From the NCBI RefSeq assembly GCF_947491715.1, contig NZ_CANLKR010000004.1, positions 124,001 to 188,000 on the forward strand: a DNA stretch of 64,000 nucleotides. Reading direction: 5' to 3'. Of this stretch, positions 17,960 to 26,762 are shown in pieces (the first letter of the stretch is position 1; every line of letters begins with the position of its first letter). The notes under the pieces were generated by a model. It searched no databases, was not told the origin of the DNA, and worked only from the letters and a program-made list of their open reading frames with translations. Both the position numbers and the translations under genes were made by a program. Source of the DNA: an uncultured Shewanella sp. GTDB taxonomy: Bacteria; Pseudomonadota; Gammaproteobacteria; Enterobacterales; Shewanellaceae.

Positions 17960-19372
17960 TTATAATGGGCTAAAAAAATTGGATGATTGAGAAACCCAAT
18001 TATTCTTGCTGCCTACATCATCCATTTCTCTAATGGTAAAATTAATGGGGCTGCGACTCGCATTTAATCTATCTTGCTTGGCAAGTACAGTAATGGGGTA
18101 GTCCAGCTGCTCTCCAGGAAGAATGATAACTTTTGTATTACCCACTAATTGATAGATATGTTCATTATCAATGAATATTTGATATTGGCGGCGTTCTTGC
18201 GTTTTATTTCTGATTTTGAGTGTATAACTATTCTCAATTTGGCTGTCTAAGGTTTCACGATACAGGTTTTGTCTATCACGGATCACATTTAATTGGATAT
18301 TATCTCGGTTGGCTATGTCTAAGCCAATAACAGTGAACATGATTAAACTGGCAATACCATAACCAATAAATTTTAATGAAGTAAAAATAGGTTTAGGGGT
18401 GTTTTTTAGGCTATTTTCGCTAATGTAACTAATTAAATTAGGGGCGTAACCAAATTTTTCCATGGTTTGATTACATGCATCAACACATGCGCCGCAATTA
18501 ATACATTCATATTGGAGCCCATTTCTAATATCGATACCGGTTGGACATACATCCACACATAAATGGCAGTCCACACAGTCGCCTAAATCTGTCACTTGTT
18601 TGCGTTTTCTTGGGCCACGAGATTCACCTCTAGTGGCATCGTAAGTCACTGTTTTTGTATTGGCATCAAACATAACAGATTGAAAACGTGAGTATGGGCA
18701 GCAATGTAGACACATTTGCTCTCTCATCCAACCAGCATTGAGATAGGTGCAAAGTGCAAAAAACCATACCCAAGTGGTGACCCAAAAACTGCCAGTGAAG
18801 GTCAATATTTCAGGATAAAGGGTACGTGCTGGAATAAAGTAAGCGATGAAACTGCAGCCTGTGAGTAAGGCAATAATGCCCCACAAAAGATGCTTTCCAA
18901 CACGTTTATACACTTTTTTCAAAGACCAAGGGGCTCTATCTAATGTTATTCTTTGATTGCGACTACCTTCCAAACGGGTTTCAACCCAAACAAACATAAA
19001 TGTCCAAGCGGTTTGTGGGCAAAGAAAGCCACACCAAACTCTGCCCCAAAATACGGTGGCAAAAAATAATAAGAAAGCAGCAGCAATAAAAATCCAAGCT
19101 AAAATAGTGAAATCTTGAGGCCATAATGTAGTGCCAAAAAAAATAAATTGTTGCTCACTAATGTTAAATAAAATAGCTTGTCTTCCTTGATAGGAGACAA
19201 AGGGAGTGAGCAAAAATAGTAATACTAAGAGACTATTCATCCCCGTTCTAATTCGCTGAAAATAGCCTTTTTGTTCACGTATTTGAATTTTGTTTGATGG
19301 CGTCGATACTTGTTTAATGGGGATGCGCTCTCCCATAATGGGATGAGTGCTGATGGTATTATTATTTGGCAT
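17960..19372 (-). CDS. ccoG: cytochrome c oxidase accessory protein CcoG (FixG/RdxA)
   Basis: CcoG is an inner-membrane iron-sulfur protein that helps assemble cbb3-type cytochrome oxidase, likely by reducing copper. The protein has about five membrane spans in its first 300 residues, a WCGFLCPQTAW motif near residue 105, and a ferredoxin pair (CVDCHLCVDVCPTG and CINCGACVDACN). An Ig-like periplasmic C-terminal domain of about 120 residues follows. Start choice is open. ATG 19372 has AGAGAAG six bases upstream; ATG 19390 and 19420 are in frame. No ccoNOPQ genes are in the window. It lies downstream of a sigma-54 activator gene, with a strong inverted repeat in the gap. Confidence 0.9.
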   Translation of the reverse strand: MPNNNTISTHPIMGERIPIKQVSTPSNKIQIREQKGYFQRIRTGMNSLLVLLFLLTPFVSYQGRQAILFNISEQQFIFFGTTLWPQDFTILAWIFIAAAFLLFFATVFWGRVWCGFLCPQTAWTFMFVWVETRLEGSRNQRITLDRAPWSLKKVYKRVGKHLLWGIIALLTGCSFIAYFIPARTLYPEILTFTGSFWVTTWVWFFALCTYLNAGWMREQMCLHCCPYSRFQSVMFDANTKTVTYDATRGESRGPRKRKQVTDLGDCVDCHLCVDVCPTGIDIRNGLQYECINCGACVDACNQTMEKFGYAPNLISYISENSLKNTPKPIFTSLKFIGYGIASLIMFTVIGLDIANRDNIQLNVIRDRQNLYRETLDSQIENSYTLKIRNKTQERRQYQIFIDNEHIYQLVGNTKVIILPGEQLDYPITVLAKQDRLNASRSPINFTIREMDDVGSKNNWVSQSSNFFSPL

Positions 19373-19494
19373 GTTACTTCTCTTTGGCATTGCACATTCT
19401 TTTTTACAAGTTACAAGCAAGCATTAGGCCAAACTAACTATTTTTATAAGTTATTGTTATAAAAGATTAAATGTTATTTTAGTTGTGTGTTGTG

Positions 19495-19528
19495 GCACGA
19501 CATATCACCATTTTGTGATATATCGTGC
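19495..19528. promoter_or_regulatory. 14-base inverted repeat upstream of ccoG
   Basis: GCACGACATATCAC and GTGATATATCGTGC are inverted copies (13 of 14 bases pair) separated by six bases. No T-run follows on either strand, so it is more likely an operator or enhancer site than a terminator. A related site, CACGAAATATCGTG, lies at 21093 on the other side of the sigma-54 activator gene. Confidence 0.55.
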
Positions 19529-19588
19529 TATTGTGGATTAATACTGCGTGTGATCACATAAATGCAATGAGAGCGAGATCACAAAAGG

Positions 19589-21037
19589 TTAATTTGGTCT
19601 GCTTATTCCCAATTTTTTCATGCGAGAGCGGAGCGTGCTAGGGGCAAGATCCAGTAATTGAGCCGCACCTGCGGGACCCGAGATCCGCCAATTGACTTGT
19701 TGTAACACTTGGATAAGGTATTGTTTCTCCATTTGTGCAAAGGTCAGCAGTTTAGTGTGTAATGTATTGTGACTGTGATTATTGGTGATGGGGGCAATCT
19801 GTAATACATCACCTTGAGATAAAATAATTTCTCTTTCGAGTACATTTTGTAGTTCTCGTACATTACCTGGCCAGCGATGAGACATGAGTTGTTGTAGTCC
19901 TTTTTGACTCACACCTATGATTTTCTTGCCTAACTTTCTATTTAAATCATGGATCAAATGATTAACGAGCTCTGGAATATCGTCTAACCGATCCCTTAAT
20001 GGTGGGACTAGAATAGGAAAAACATTGAGCCTGTAGTAAAGATCCATTCTAAACAAGCCTTGTTGTACTCTTTTAAGCAAGTCATGATGACTGGCGGTAA
20101 TAAGGCGAATATCGACCTGGATTGTTTCACTGCTACCCACTCGTTCAAATTCTTGTTCCTGTATGACTCGTAATAGTTTAGATTGCGCTTCGAGGGAAAG
20201 TTCGGCCACTTCATCGAGAAAAAGTGTGCCGTGATTGGCAAGTTCAAAGCGACCTTTTCTGCGGTTAGTGGCGCCTGTAAACGCCCCTTTTTCATGACCA
20301 AATAGCTCACTTTCCAGTAAAGTCGCTGAAAATGCGGCGCAATTAACGCTGATGAGTGGTTTATCTGCTCTATGACTAAGCTGGTGGAGGTTGCGAGCGA
20401 CTAACTCTTTGCCTGTTCCATTTTCACCACTGATCAGCACAGTGCTATCGGTATTGGCAACCAATGCAACTTGCTGTATTAATTCTTGTATTTTCTCACT
20501 ATGTCCGGAAATGCCGACATCGCCAGTTTTGTTGGCTAACTCGAGTTGTAAGTATTGATTTTCAGATGACAGTTTTTCAGAGAGGGCTTGAACTTGTTTT
20601 AATGCTTGTCTTAAAGACTGCTCTGTTTGTTTTTGCATGCTAATATCACGAAATATCGCGACAACACCAATCAGTTGATTGTCTTTATAAACGGGGGTTG
20701 AATTATACAGTACCGGAAAACACGTGCCATCTTTACGCCAAAAGACTTCGTGACTGATTTCTCTTTGCATGCCATCTTGTAATGTATTGTAAATTGGACA
20801 TTCTTCTTGGGGGTAATGACGTCCATCACTGTGACTGTGATGATGGCAATCATGGATGTTTTTTCCTAGTAGTTCTTCGGCTTTCCAACCTGTCATCTTT
20901 TCTGCTGCAGGATTGATAAAGACAGCATCTCCATTAAGATCAAAGCCATAGATCCCTTCACTAACCGCATTTAAGATCAACTGATTTTCAGGCAAAAATT
21001 CAGTATCTGCAACATTTTTTAAAGTGGAAGAAGCCAT
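19589..21037 (-). CDS. sigma-54-dependent activator with N-terminal PAS domain
   Basis: This 482-residue enhancer-binding protein activates sigma-54 promoters. A PAS domain covers about residues 15-135, including [20 protein letters not shown] and a [20 protein letters not shown] segment. A short coiled coil follows at about 140-170. The AAA+ domain has SGENGTGKE (Walker A), the sigma-54-contact motif [15 protein letters not shown], and FLDEVAEL (Walker B). A Fis-type helix-turn-helix ends the protein ([22 protein letters not shown]). No partner kinase is adjacent, so the PAS domain is the likely sensor, and its Cys/His-rich loop could sense redox or a metal. Its targets are unknown. CACGA-type repeats on both sides of the gene are candidate binding sites. 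Confidence 0.9.
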   Translation of the reverse strand: MASSTLKNVADTEFLPENQLILNAVSEGIYGFDLNGDAVFINPAAEKMTGWKAEELLGKNIHDCHHHSHSDGRHYPQEECPIYNTLQDGMQREISHEVFWRKDGTCFPVLYNSTPVYKDNQLIGVVAIFRDISMQKQTEQSLRQALKQVQALSEKLSSENQYLQLELANKTGDVGISGHSEKIQELIQQVALVANTDSTVLISGENGTGKELVARNLHQLSHRADKPLISVNCAAFSATLLESELFGHEKGAFTGATNRRKGRFELANHGTLFLDEVAELSLEAQSKLLRVIQEQEFERVGSSETIQVDIRLITASHHDLLKRVQQGLFRMDLYYRLNVFPILVPPLRDRLDDIPELVNHLIHDLNRKLGKKIIGVSQKGLQQLMSHRWPGNVRELQNVLEREIILSQGDVLQIAPITNNHSHNTLHTKLLTFAQMEKQYLIQVLQQVNWRISGPAGAAQLLDLAPSTLRSRMKKLGISRPN

Positions 21038-21092
21038 AAAGTCTACTCTTTATATCGGTGTGACTCTAGATTATAACGCTAATTTTCAAAAA

Positions 21093-21106
21093 CACGAAAT
21101 ATCGTG
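21093..21106. promoter_or_regulatory. CACGA-type palindromic site between activator and receptor genes
   Basis: CACGAAATATCGTG has perfect five-base arms (CACGA and TCGTG) and shares its sequence with both halves of the inverted repeat at 19495-19528. It lies 55 bases upstream of the sigma-54 activator start, in the 320-base gap to the divergent TonB receptor gene. No good sigma-54 promoter is seen in the gap. Confidence 0.5.
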
Positions 21107-21357
21107 GATTTAGCTTTGCCTTTAACATTGTTTGCTAATGTGAATGGTTTATCTTAAATACCGTTACTTTCGGAGTATTTAGGCATCTCTTGTGCATTGT
21201 TATTATTTTTTGTTAGATTAATGTTTCGCTTATGTGCTTGCTGTTGAGTGTTTTTTTACATTCTTGGCTCATTTGGGTTCAGTTCACTGCTGGTTTCACT
21301 TCGGTGCTTCAGCAGGATCATAACAATAAAAAATGAGAATTTGATGAAATGCATATA

Positions 21358-23946
21358 ATGAATAAGTTTAAGCAAAATACTCTCAGTATCGCCATATCAA
21401 TTGCCGTTTCAGGTAGTTTAGTGAGTCACAATGTTGTCGCAGAAGATGTGCCTGTTCCCGTCGATGAAAAAGTGGAACGCATTGCGGTGGTGGGATCAAG
21501 AGCTGCACCACGATCTATTGCGGACTCTCCAGTACCTATTGATATTATTGGTAGCGATGAAATTAATCGCTCTGCCAGTACAGACATGTTAGAAATCTTA
21601 AAAGGCTCTGTGCCTTCGTTGAATGTGCACGCCAACCCCATCAGTGATACCGCAAGTTTAGTTCGCCCAGCAAATTTAAGGGGATTGTCTGCGGACAGTA
21701 CGCTTATTTTAGTCAATGGTAAGCGCAGACATCGATCATCAGTGATCACTTTTCAAGGCGGAGGAATTAATGATGGTGCTCACGGCCCCGATATTTCTGT
21801 TTTTCCCAGTATTGCGCTTAAGCAGGTAGAAGTACTGCGTGATGGCGCAGCGGCACAATATGGCTCTGATGCGATTGCTGGGGTGATTAACTTCGTGTTA
21901 AGGGATGACGCAGAAGGGGGCTCATTAGAGGCTAAAGTGGGAGAATATTATGAAGGGGATGGTACAACGGCTCAGATCCTCGGTAATATTGGGATGCCCT
22001 TAACTCAAGATGGGTTTGTCAATTTAAGTTTTTCTTATAAAGATATTGATCCCACTAGTCGAAGTGTCCAAAGGCCAGATGCAGCAGCGTTTGCTAGAGC
22101 GGGAGTAGAAGTAGACGACCCAGCTCAAGTATGGGGTTCACCTGAGATCAGTGATGATATCAGTATTTTTGCTAATTTAGGATTAGATTTAGATGCATTT
22201 TCACAGGCTTATTTATTTGGTAATTACTCTCAACGCGACGTGAAAGGCGGGTTTTATTATCGTAACCCTAATACACGAGGGGGCGTGTATTCTAACGATG
22301 ATGGTGCAACCTTATTGGTGGGGGATTTAACGCCAGGTGATGTTGGACAAGTGAATGAAGGGTTAGCAGAGGGTGATGGTATAGGTTGTCCAAGTATTGC
22401 AATAACGTCGAACAATATTGCTACTCAGCAAAATTATATTGACGGCGTGGCCAGCGATCCTAATTGTTTCGCCTATACTGAAATGCTGCCGGGTGGCTTT
22501 ACGCCTAATTTTGGGGGCCATATTGAAGACACGTCTATTGTTGCGGGCACACGAGGAGAGTTTCAAATTCCTTGGATGCAAGGTATAGATTATGACTTTA
22601 GTGGTAGTTATGGCAGTAATGAGTCTCGTTATGAGATCTATAATACGGTCAATGCGTCGTTAGGCCCAGATACACCAAGAGATTTCAGCCCTGGAAAATA
22701 CATTCAATCTGAGTGGAATTTTAATGCCGACTTGGTGAAATATATCGATTTTGGCATGGCGGATGATTTCAATTTTGCCTTTGGTGCAGAATGGCATGAT
22801 GAAACCTTTGAAATACTCGCAGGTGATGTGGCGTCCTATGAAGCTGGGCCATTAAGTACTCAAGGTTTTAGTGTGGGTTCCAATGGTTTTCCCGGATTTA
22901 CGCCAGCACAAGCAGGAGAATACACGCGCACAAATTACGCGGGTTATATTGACGTGGGAATGCCCTTTACCGATAACTGGCTGTTAGAAGCGGCGGTGCG
23001 CTTCGAGGATTATGACACATTTGGCTCGACGACCAATTATAAGGTGGCGACTAATGTGCATGTGACCGATGATGTTGCACTGCGTGCATCTTATAACACA
23101 GGCTTTAGAGCGCCGACTGTGGGGCAGGCCAATGTCAGTACTGTGCAAACCAGTTTTGAGTCGGGAGTATTAGTTGATTCGGCGTTATTACCGCCCACAA
23201 ATCCCATTGCATTACAGTTGGGCAGTGAAGAATTAAGCCCTGAAAAATCGAGCAGTTATACCTTAGGAGTGGTGTACACCTTAGGGGAAGTTTATATGAC
23301 GCTAGATTATTATAATATTAGAGTGGATGATAGGATTAGTCAGTCAGCGAAAATTGATTTAACGGATGCGGATAAAGCGGTACTGATTGCCGATGGTGTA
23401 CCGAATGTTGCAGGCCTGTCTCAGGTTAGTTATTTTACTAATGACTTTGATACTACCACCCAAGGTGTGGATTTTGTGGCTAACTACAGTACTGATCTGC
23501 TTTTGGGAGATGCCAGTTTTGCTTTAGTGTATAACTGGAATGAAACGACGGTGGATAGTTATACTGATGTCACGGGAGACTTTAAGGTTTCACGACTTGA
23601 AAATGATTTGCCCAATCATAGAGCAACCTTCACTTGGAGCCAAGCTTGGGAATACATAGGCTTATTTACGCGAGTGAATTACTATGGTGAATATCAAGGT
23701 GTGCATGTTGATTATGATGCTACGGCAAAAACCGCATCGGATTCAGTTACTGTGGATATGGAGTTGAGTTATTACATTAATGAGGCCTTCACTGTGGCTG
23801 TGGGTGCCCAAAATATTTTCGATAAAAAGGCTGAGTTGATTGATTATGATGGGGCCTCTAATGCGTGGGGTGGTGTGTACTATGAAACCTCGCCTTATGG
23901 CTTTAATGGTGGTTACTATTACTTGAAGGGTATTTACCGTTTCTAG
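21358..23946 (+). CDS. TonB-dependent outer-membrane receptor
   Basis: This receptor of 862 residues imports a bulky ligand across the outer membrane using TonB energy. A signal peptide at residues 1-28 ends near VVAEDV. The TonB box is probably ERIAVVGSRA. The plug domain follows (SPVPIDIIGSDEI through GLSADSTLILVNGKRRH and DGAAAQYGSDAIAGVINF). A 22-strand barrel ends in YYYLKGIYRF with the required C-terminal Phe. The start is ATG 21358; an in-frame ATG at 21349 adds MHI. The ligand cannot be told. The plug looks like the large receptors of Alteromonadales, which often take up organic substrates rather than siderophores. No transporter partner is adjacent. Confidence 0.9.
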   Translation: MNKFKQNTLSIAISIAVSGSLVSHNVVAEDVPVPVDEKVERIAVVGSRAAPRSIADSPVPIDIIGSDEINRSASTDMLEILKGSVPSLNVHANPISDTASLVRPANLRGLSADSTLILVNGKRRHRSSVITFQGGGINDGAHGPDISVFPSIALKQVEVLRDGAAAQYGSDAIAGVINFVLRDDAEGGSLEAKVGEYYEGDGTTAQILGNIGMPLTQDGFVNLSFSYKDIDPTSRSVQRPDAAAFARAGVEVDDPAQVWGSPEISDDISIFANLGLDLDAFSQAYLFGNYSQRDVKGGFYYRNPNTRGGVYSNDDGATLLVGDLTPGDVGQVNEGLAEGDGIGCPSIAITSNNIATQQNYIDGVASDPNCFAYTEMLPGGFTPNFGGHIEDTSIVAGTRGEFQIPWMQGIDYDFSGSYGSNESRYEIYNTVNASLGPDTPRDFSPGKYIQSEWNFNADLVKYIDFGMADDFNFAFGAEWHDETFEILAGDVASYEAGPLSTQGFSVGSNGFPGFTPAQAGEYTRTNYAGYIDVGMPFTDNWLLEAAVRFEDYDTFGSTTNYKVATNVHVTDDVALRASYNTGFRAPTVGQANVSTVQTSFESGVLVDSALLPPTNPIALQLGSEELSPEKSSSYTLGVVYTLGEVYMTLDYYNIRVDDRISQSAKIDLTDADKAVLIADGVPNVAGLSQVSYFTNDFDTTTQGVDFVANYSTDLLLGDASFALVYNWNETTVDSYTDVTGDFKVSRLENDLPNHRATFTWSQAWEYIGLFTRVNYYGEYQGVHVDYDATAKTASDSVTVDMELSYYINEAFTVAVGAQNIFDKKAELIDYDGASNAWGGVYYETSPYGFNGGYYYLKGIYRF

Positions 23947-23988
23947 TTTCTAGGGAAATGCTAGGTGATATTAAACATTGCTAATGAG

Positions 23989-24036
23989 GGTTTTAATGGC
24001 GGTTATTATTACTTGAAGGGTATGTATCGTTTCTAG
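23989..24036 (+). pseudogene. remnant of the 3' end of a second TonB receptor gene
   Basis: These 48 bases encode GFNGGYYYLKGMYRF and a stop, the same as the last 15 residues of the receptor gene ending at 23946 with only Ile to Met changed. The DNA differs mostly at third codon positions. The sequence after each stop is also alike (AAATGCTAGGTGATATT and AAATGTTAGGTGACATT). This is best read as the tail of a diverged paralogue whose body was lost, probably by recombination between neighbouring copies. Confidence 0.85.
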
Positions 24037-24062
24037 AAATGTTAGGTGACATTTTAATAATG

Positions 24063-24088
24063 AAAGCCTTGTTTTTGAACAAGGCTTT
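24063..24088 (+). terminator. terminator after the TonB receptor
   Basis: An 11-base perfect stem (AAAGCCTTGTT with AACAAGGCTTT) and a four-base loop, followed by a T-run, is a strong intrinsic terminator beyond the receptor tail remnant. Confidence 0.93.
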
Positions 24089-24227
24089 TTTATTATCATA
24101 TGCAGTGAGTTTTATTGTATTGGTTAGCGTTAAGCCTTAATGCTAAAATCCCTCCTCTTTGTTGACTTTGATACTGGACTTTATTGCGTATCAATACTCT
24201 CTGTTTGAAAATAGGATAATAAAAAAT

Positions 24228-24842
24228 ATGACATTAGCATCCTGGCTCAGTTTATTGGCCATCAGTTTTTTAGGCGCCATGTCGCCAGGGCCGAGTTTAG
24301 CCATGGTGGTTCGCCATACGCTTGGCGGCGGGCGGGCTAAAGGCATTATTTGTGCTTGGGCCCATTCTATCGGTATCGGTATTTATGCCTTATTAACCTT
24401 ATTGGGGTTAGCGGCTTTATTAAAACATGCGCCCTTAGTGTTTAATGGTATTGCGTTGATAGGTGGGCTTTATCTCGCTTGGATAGGCATACAAGCATTA
24501 CGCTCTAAAGGGGGAATGGCCGATAAACTCGCGGCAGGTGAAAATACATCGGCTCTTGTTGCTGCAAGAGACGGTATTGCGATTTCCTTGTTTAATCCTA
24601 AAATTATTTTATTTTTTGTGGCACTGTTCAGTCAATTTGTAATGGGAGCCAGTACTGGTACGGGGCAGTCCTTAATCGTATTAACCCCAATGATTGTGGA
24701 TGGGCTCTGGTATACGTTTATTGCGTTAGTTCTTTCTCATGGGGCCATTTTACCTAAGTTAAGAGCGAAAGCGGGATTGATTGATAAAATCTCTGGTGTG
24801 GTATTGATTTTATTAGCGATCCGAGTTTGGCTTACCCTTTAA
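24228..24842 (+). CDS. LysE/RhtB-family amino acid exporter
   Basis: This inner-membrane exporter has 204 residues from ATG 24228. The frame is open 69 bases further upstream but those residues do not match the family. It has about six hydrophobic segments and the LysE signature MSPGPSLAMVVRHTLGGGRAKG near the N-terminus. FNPKIILFFVALFSQF is the other conserved block. Members export lysine, arginine, threonine, homoserine or other amino acids. The gene precedes ung by 21 bases and may be co-transcribed with it. It lies near the convergent aminomutase operon, but co-regulation is not shown. Confidence 0.88.
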   Translation: MTLASWLSLLAISFLGAMSPGPSLAMVVRHTLGGGRAKGIICAWAHSIGIGIYALLTLLGLAALLKHAPLVFNGIALIGGLYLAWIGIQALRSKGGMADKLAAGENTSALVAARDGIAISLFNPKIILFFVALFSQFVMGASTGTGQSLIVLTPMIVDGLWYTFIALVLSHGAILPKLRAKAGLIDKISGVVLILLAIRVWLTL

Positions 24843-24863
24843 TTTTTTGTTGAGCACCATAGA

Positions 24864-25535
24864 ATGACCATGAAGCATACCCATTGGCTGAGTTTTTTAG
24901 CCGAGCAAGAAACACAAGCTTATTACCAATCAATCACTGATTTTGTGACCAAAGAGCGCGCAGCGGGAAAGGCGATTTACCCACCGCAAAGTGAGGTGCT
25001 CAATGCATTGACATTGACGCCATTAAACGAAGTGAAGGTGGTTTTATTGGGCCAAGATCCTTATCATGGACCCAATCAAGCACACGGTTTGTGTTTTTCC
25101 GTGAAAGATGGCATTAAAGTGCCACCTTCTTTGGTGAACATTTATAAGGAACTCGCCACCGATCTTGATGGGTTTACTATTCCTCAGCATGGTTGTTTGA
25201 CACCTTGGGCTAAGCAGGGCGTACTCATGCTCAATACTGTGCTTACCGTGGAGCAAGGCAAAGCTCATTCACATGCGAAAGTGGGGTGGGAAACCTTTAC
25301 CGACAATATATTGAGGGTACTCAATGAGCAAACCAGACCGATTATTTTTGTATTATGGGGTGGGCATGCCATAAAAAAAGGTAAGCTTATCAATGCTAAG
25401 CAGCATATAATCTTATCCGGTCCACATCCTTCCCCTTTATCGGCTTATCGAGGCTTTTTTGGTTGTCGTCATTTTTCAGATATTAATCGCCGTTTGATAG
25501 AAGGTGGCCAAACGGCGATTGATTGGCAAATCTAG
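24864..25535 (+). CDS. ung: uracil-DNA glycosylase
   Basis: Ung removes uracil from DNA in base-excision repair. It has 223 residues. The water-activating motif [14 protein letters not shown] puts the catalytic Asp at about residue 65. [18 protein letters not shown] is the C-terminal DNA-binding loop with the catalytic His. [15 protein letters not shown] is also conserved. The ATG at 24864 and one at 24870 are both possible. Its stop is six bases from the stop of the convergent thiolase gene, with no room for a terminator. Confidence 0.96.
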   Translation: MTMKHTHWLSFLAEQETQAYYQSITDFVTKERAAGKAIYPPQSEVLNALTLTPLNEVKVVLLGQDPYHGPNQAHGLCFSVKDGIKVPPSLVNIYKELATDLDGFTIPQHGCLTPWAKQGVLMLNTVLTVEQGKAHSHAKVGWETFTDNILRVLNEQTRPIIFVLWGGHAIKKGKLINAKQHIILSGPHPSPLSAYRGFFGCRHFSDINRRLIEGGQTAIDWQI

Positions 25536-25541
25536 GTTGGG

Positions 25542-26750
25542 CTAAGCCACATTTTCAATGATCATGGCAATGCCTTGGCCGACGCCAATACACATAGTGC
25601 ATAAAGCATATCGTTGCTGATTGCGTATGAGCTGATGCATCGCCGACATCACAATGCGAGTGCCACTCATGCCCAAAGGGTGGCCCAGTGCAATCGCGCC
25701 GCCTTGAGGATTAATGCGCGGATCATCCACATTTAATCCCATCTCATTAATGCAGGCTAAGGCTTGGGCGGCAAAGGCTTCATTAAGCTCTATGATATCC
25801 ATGTCATTCAAGGTTAACCCAAGACGAGAGAGTAATTTTTGACTGGCAGGAACGGGGCCAATGCCCATTAAACTGGGTGTGACACCCACAACTGACATGC
25901 CCAGTATTTTGGCTTTTGGCGTGAGGTTTTGAGCACAAAGTGCATTTTCTGAAGCCAAAATCATGGCCGCAGCGCCATCGTTAATGCCTGATGCATTGGC
26001 GGCAGTAATACTTCCCTGCGGGTGAACTATGGGAGAGAGTTTGGCCATTTTTTCAAGGCTGGTTAAGCGTAAATGTTCATCGGTATCATAGAGTATCGAA
26101 TCGCCTTTTTTGGGTTGCAATCTAATGGGTATGATTTCTTCAGTAAAATAGCCCATTTCTTGTGCGCTGGCCGCTTTTAATTGGCTGGCAAAGGCAAAGT
26201 GGTCTTGCTGTTCTCGGCTAATATGATATTTTTCGGCAAGATTTTCTGCCGTTTGGGCCATGCTTTGTGTACCAAAACGTGAATCGAATGCCGGATTAAT
26301 AAATCGCCAGCCCATGGTGGTATCAAAAATGGTTTGATGGCGTTCAAAAGACATATTGGCTTTTGCCATGACATAAGGGGCGCGGGTCATATGCTCAACC
26401 CCTCCTGCGATGATGAGCTCGCCCTCATTCGCTTTAATGGCTTGCATACCATAGCCTATGGCATTGAGCCCCGAGCCACATAATCGATTGAGTGTGACTG
26501 CAGAAAGGGTTTCTGGAAAATCAGCGAGCAGTGATGCCATGCGGGCAATATTACGGTTATCTTCACCTGCTTGGTTTGCGCAGCCCAATATAATATCGTC
26601 CACTTGATTGAGATCCAGTGATGAGTATCTTTCTTTAAGCGCTTTGAGGGGAATGGCCGCTAAATCATCGGCACGAATTGTTGCCAGTGAACCTGCGTAA
26701 CGGGCGATAGGGGTTCGAATCGCATCACAAATATACACATCCTTGAGCAT
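25542..26750 (-). CDS. thiolase (acetyl-CoA C-acyltransferase, beta-ketoadipyl-CoA thiolase-like)
   Basis: This thiolase of 402 residues cleaves a 3-oxoacyl-CoA with CoA to give acetyl-CoA and a shortened acyl-CoA. The nucleophilic Cys is at about residue 91 (NRLCGSGLNAIG). His357 lies in GHPLGMSGTR, and the second Cys at about 387 is in CTMCIGVGQG. EHMTRAPY and NEAFAAQA are family motifs. CGSGLNA and GHPLGMSG look more like PcaF/PaaJ-type degradative enzymes than biosynthetic acetoacetyl-CoA thiolases. It is the last gene of the operon, 12 bases after the aminotransferase, and its role as the carbon-carbon-cleaving step is inferred from the operon. Confidence 0.9.
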   Translation of the reverse strand: MLKDVYICDAIRTPIARYAGSLATIRADDLAAIPLKALKERYSSLDLNQVDDIILGCANQAGEDNRNIARMASLLADFPETLSAVTLNRLCGSGLNAIGYGMQAIKANEGELIIAGGVEHMTRAPYVMAKANMSFERHQTIFDTTMGWRFINPAFDSRFGTQSMAQTAENLAEKYHISREQQDHFAFASQLKAASAQEMGYFTEEIIPIRLQPKKGDSILYDTDEHLRLTSLEKMAKLSPIVHPQGSITAANASGINDGAAAMILASENALCAQNLTPKAKILGMSVVGVTPSLMGIGPVPASQKLLSRLGLTLNDMDIIELNEAFAAQALACINEMGLNVDDPRINPQGGAIALGHPLGMSGTRIVMSAMHQLIRNQQRYALCTMCIGVGQGIAMIIENVA

Positions 26751-26762
26751 GTTAGGTCCTTA

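Noticed and set aside
19549..19560. CRP-like TGTGATCACA before ccoG
   Set aside because: The two half-sites lack the six-base spacer needed for CRP, so it is a chance palindrome.
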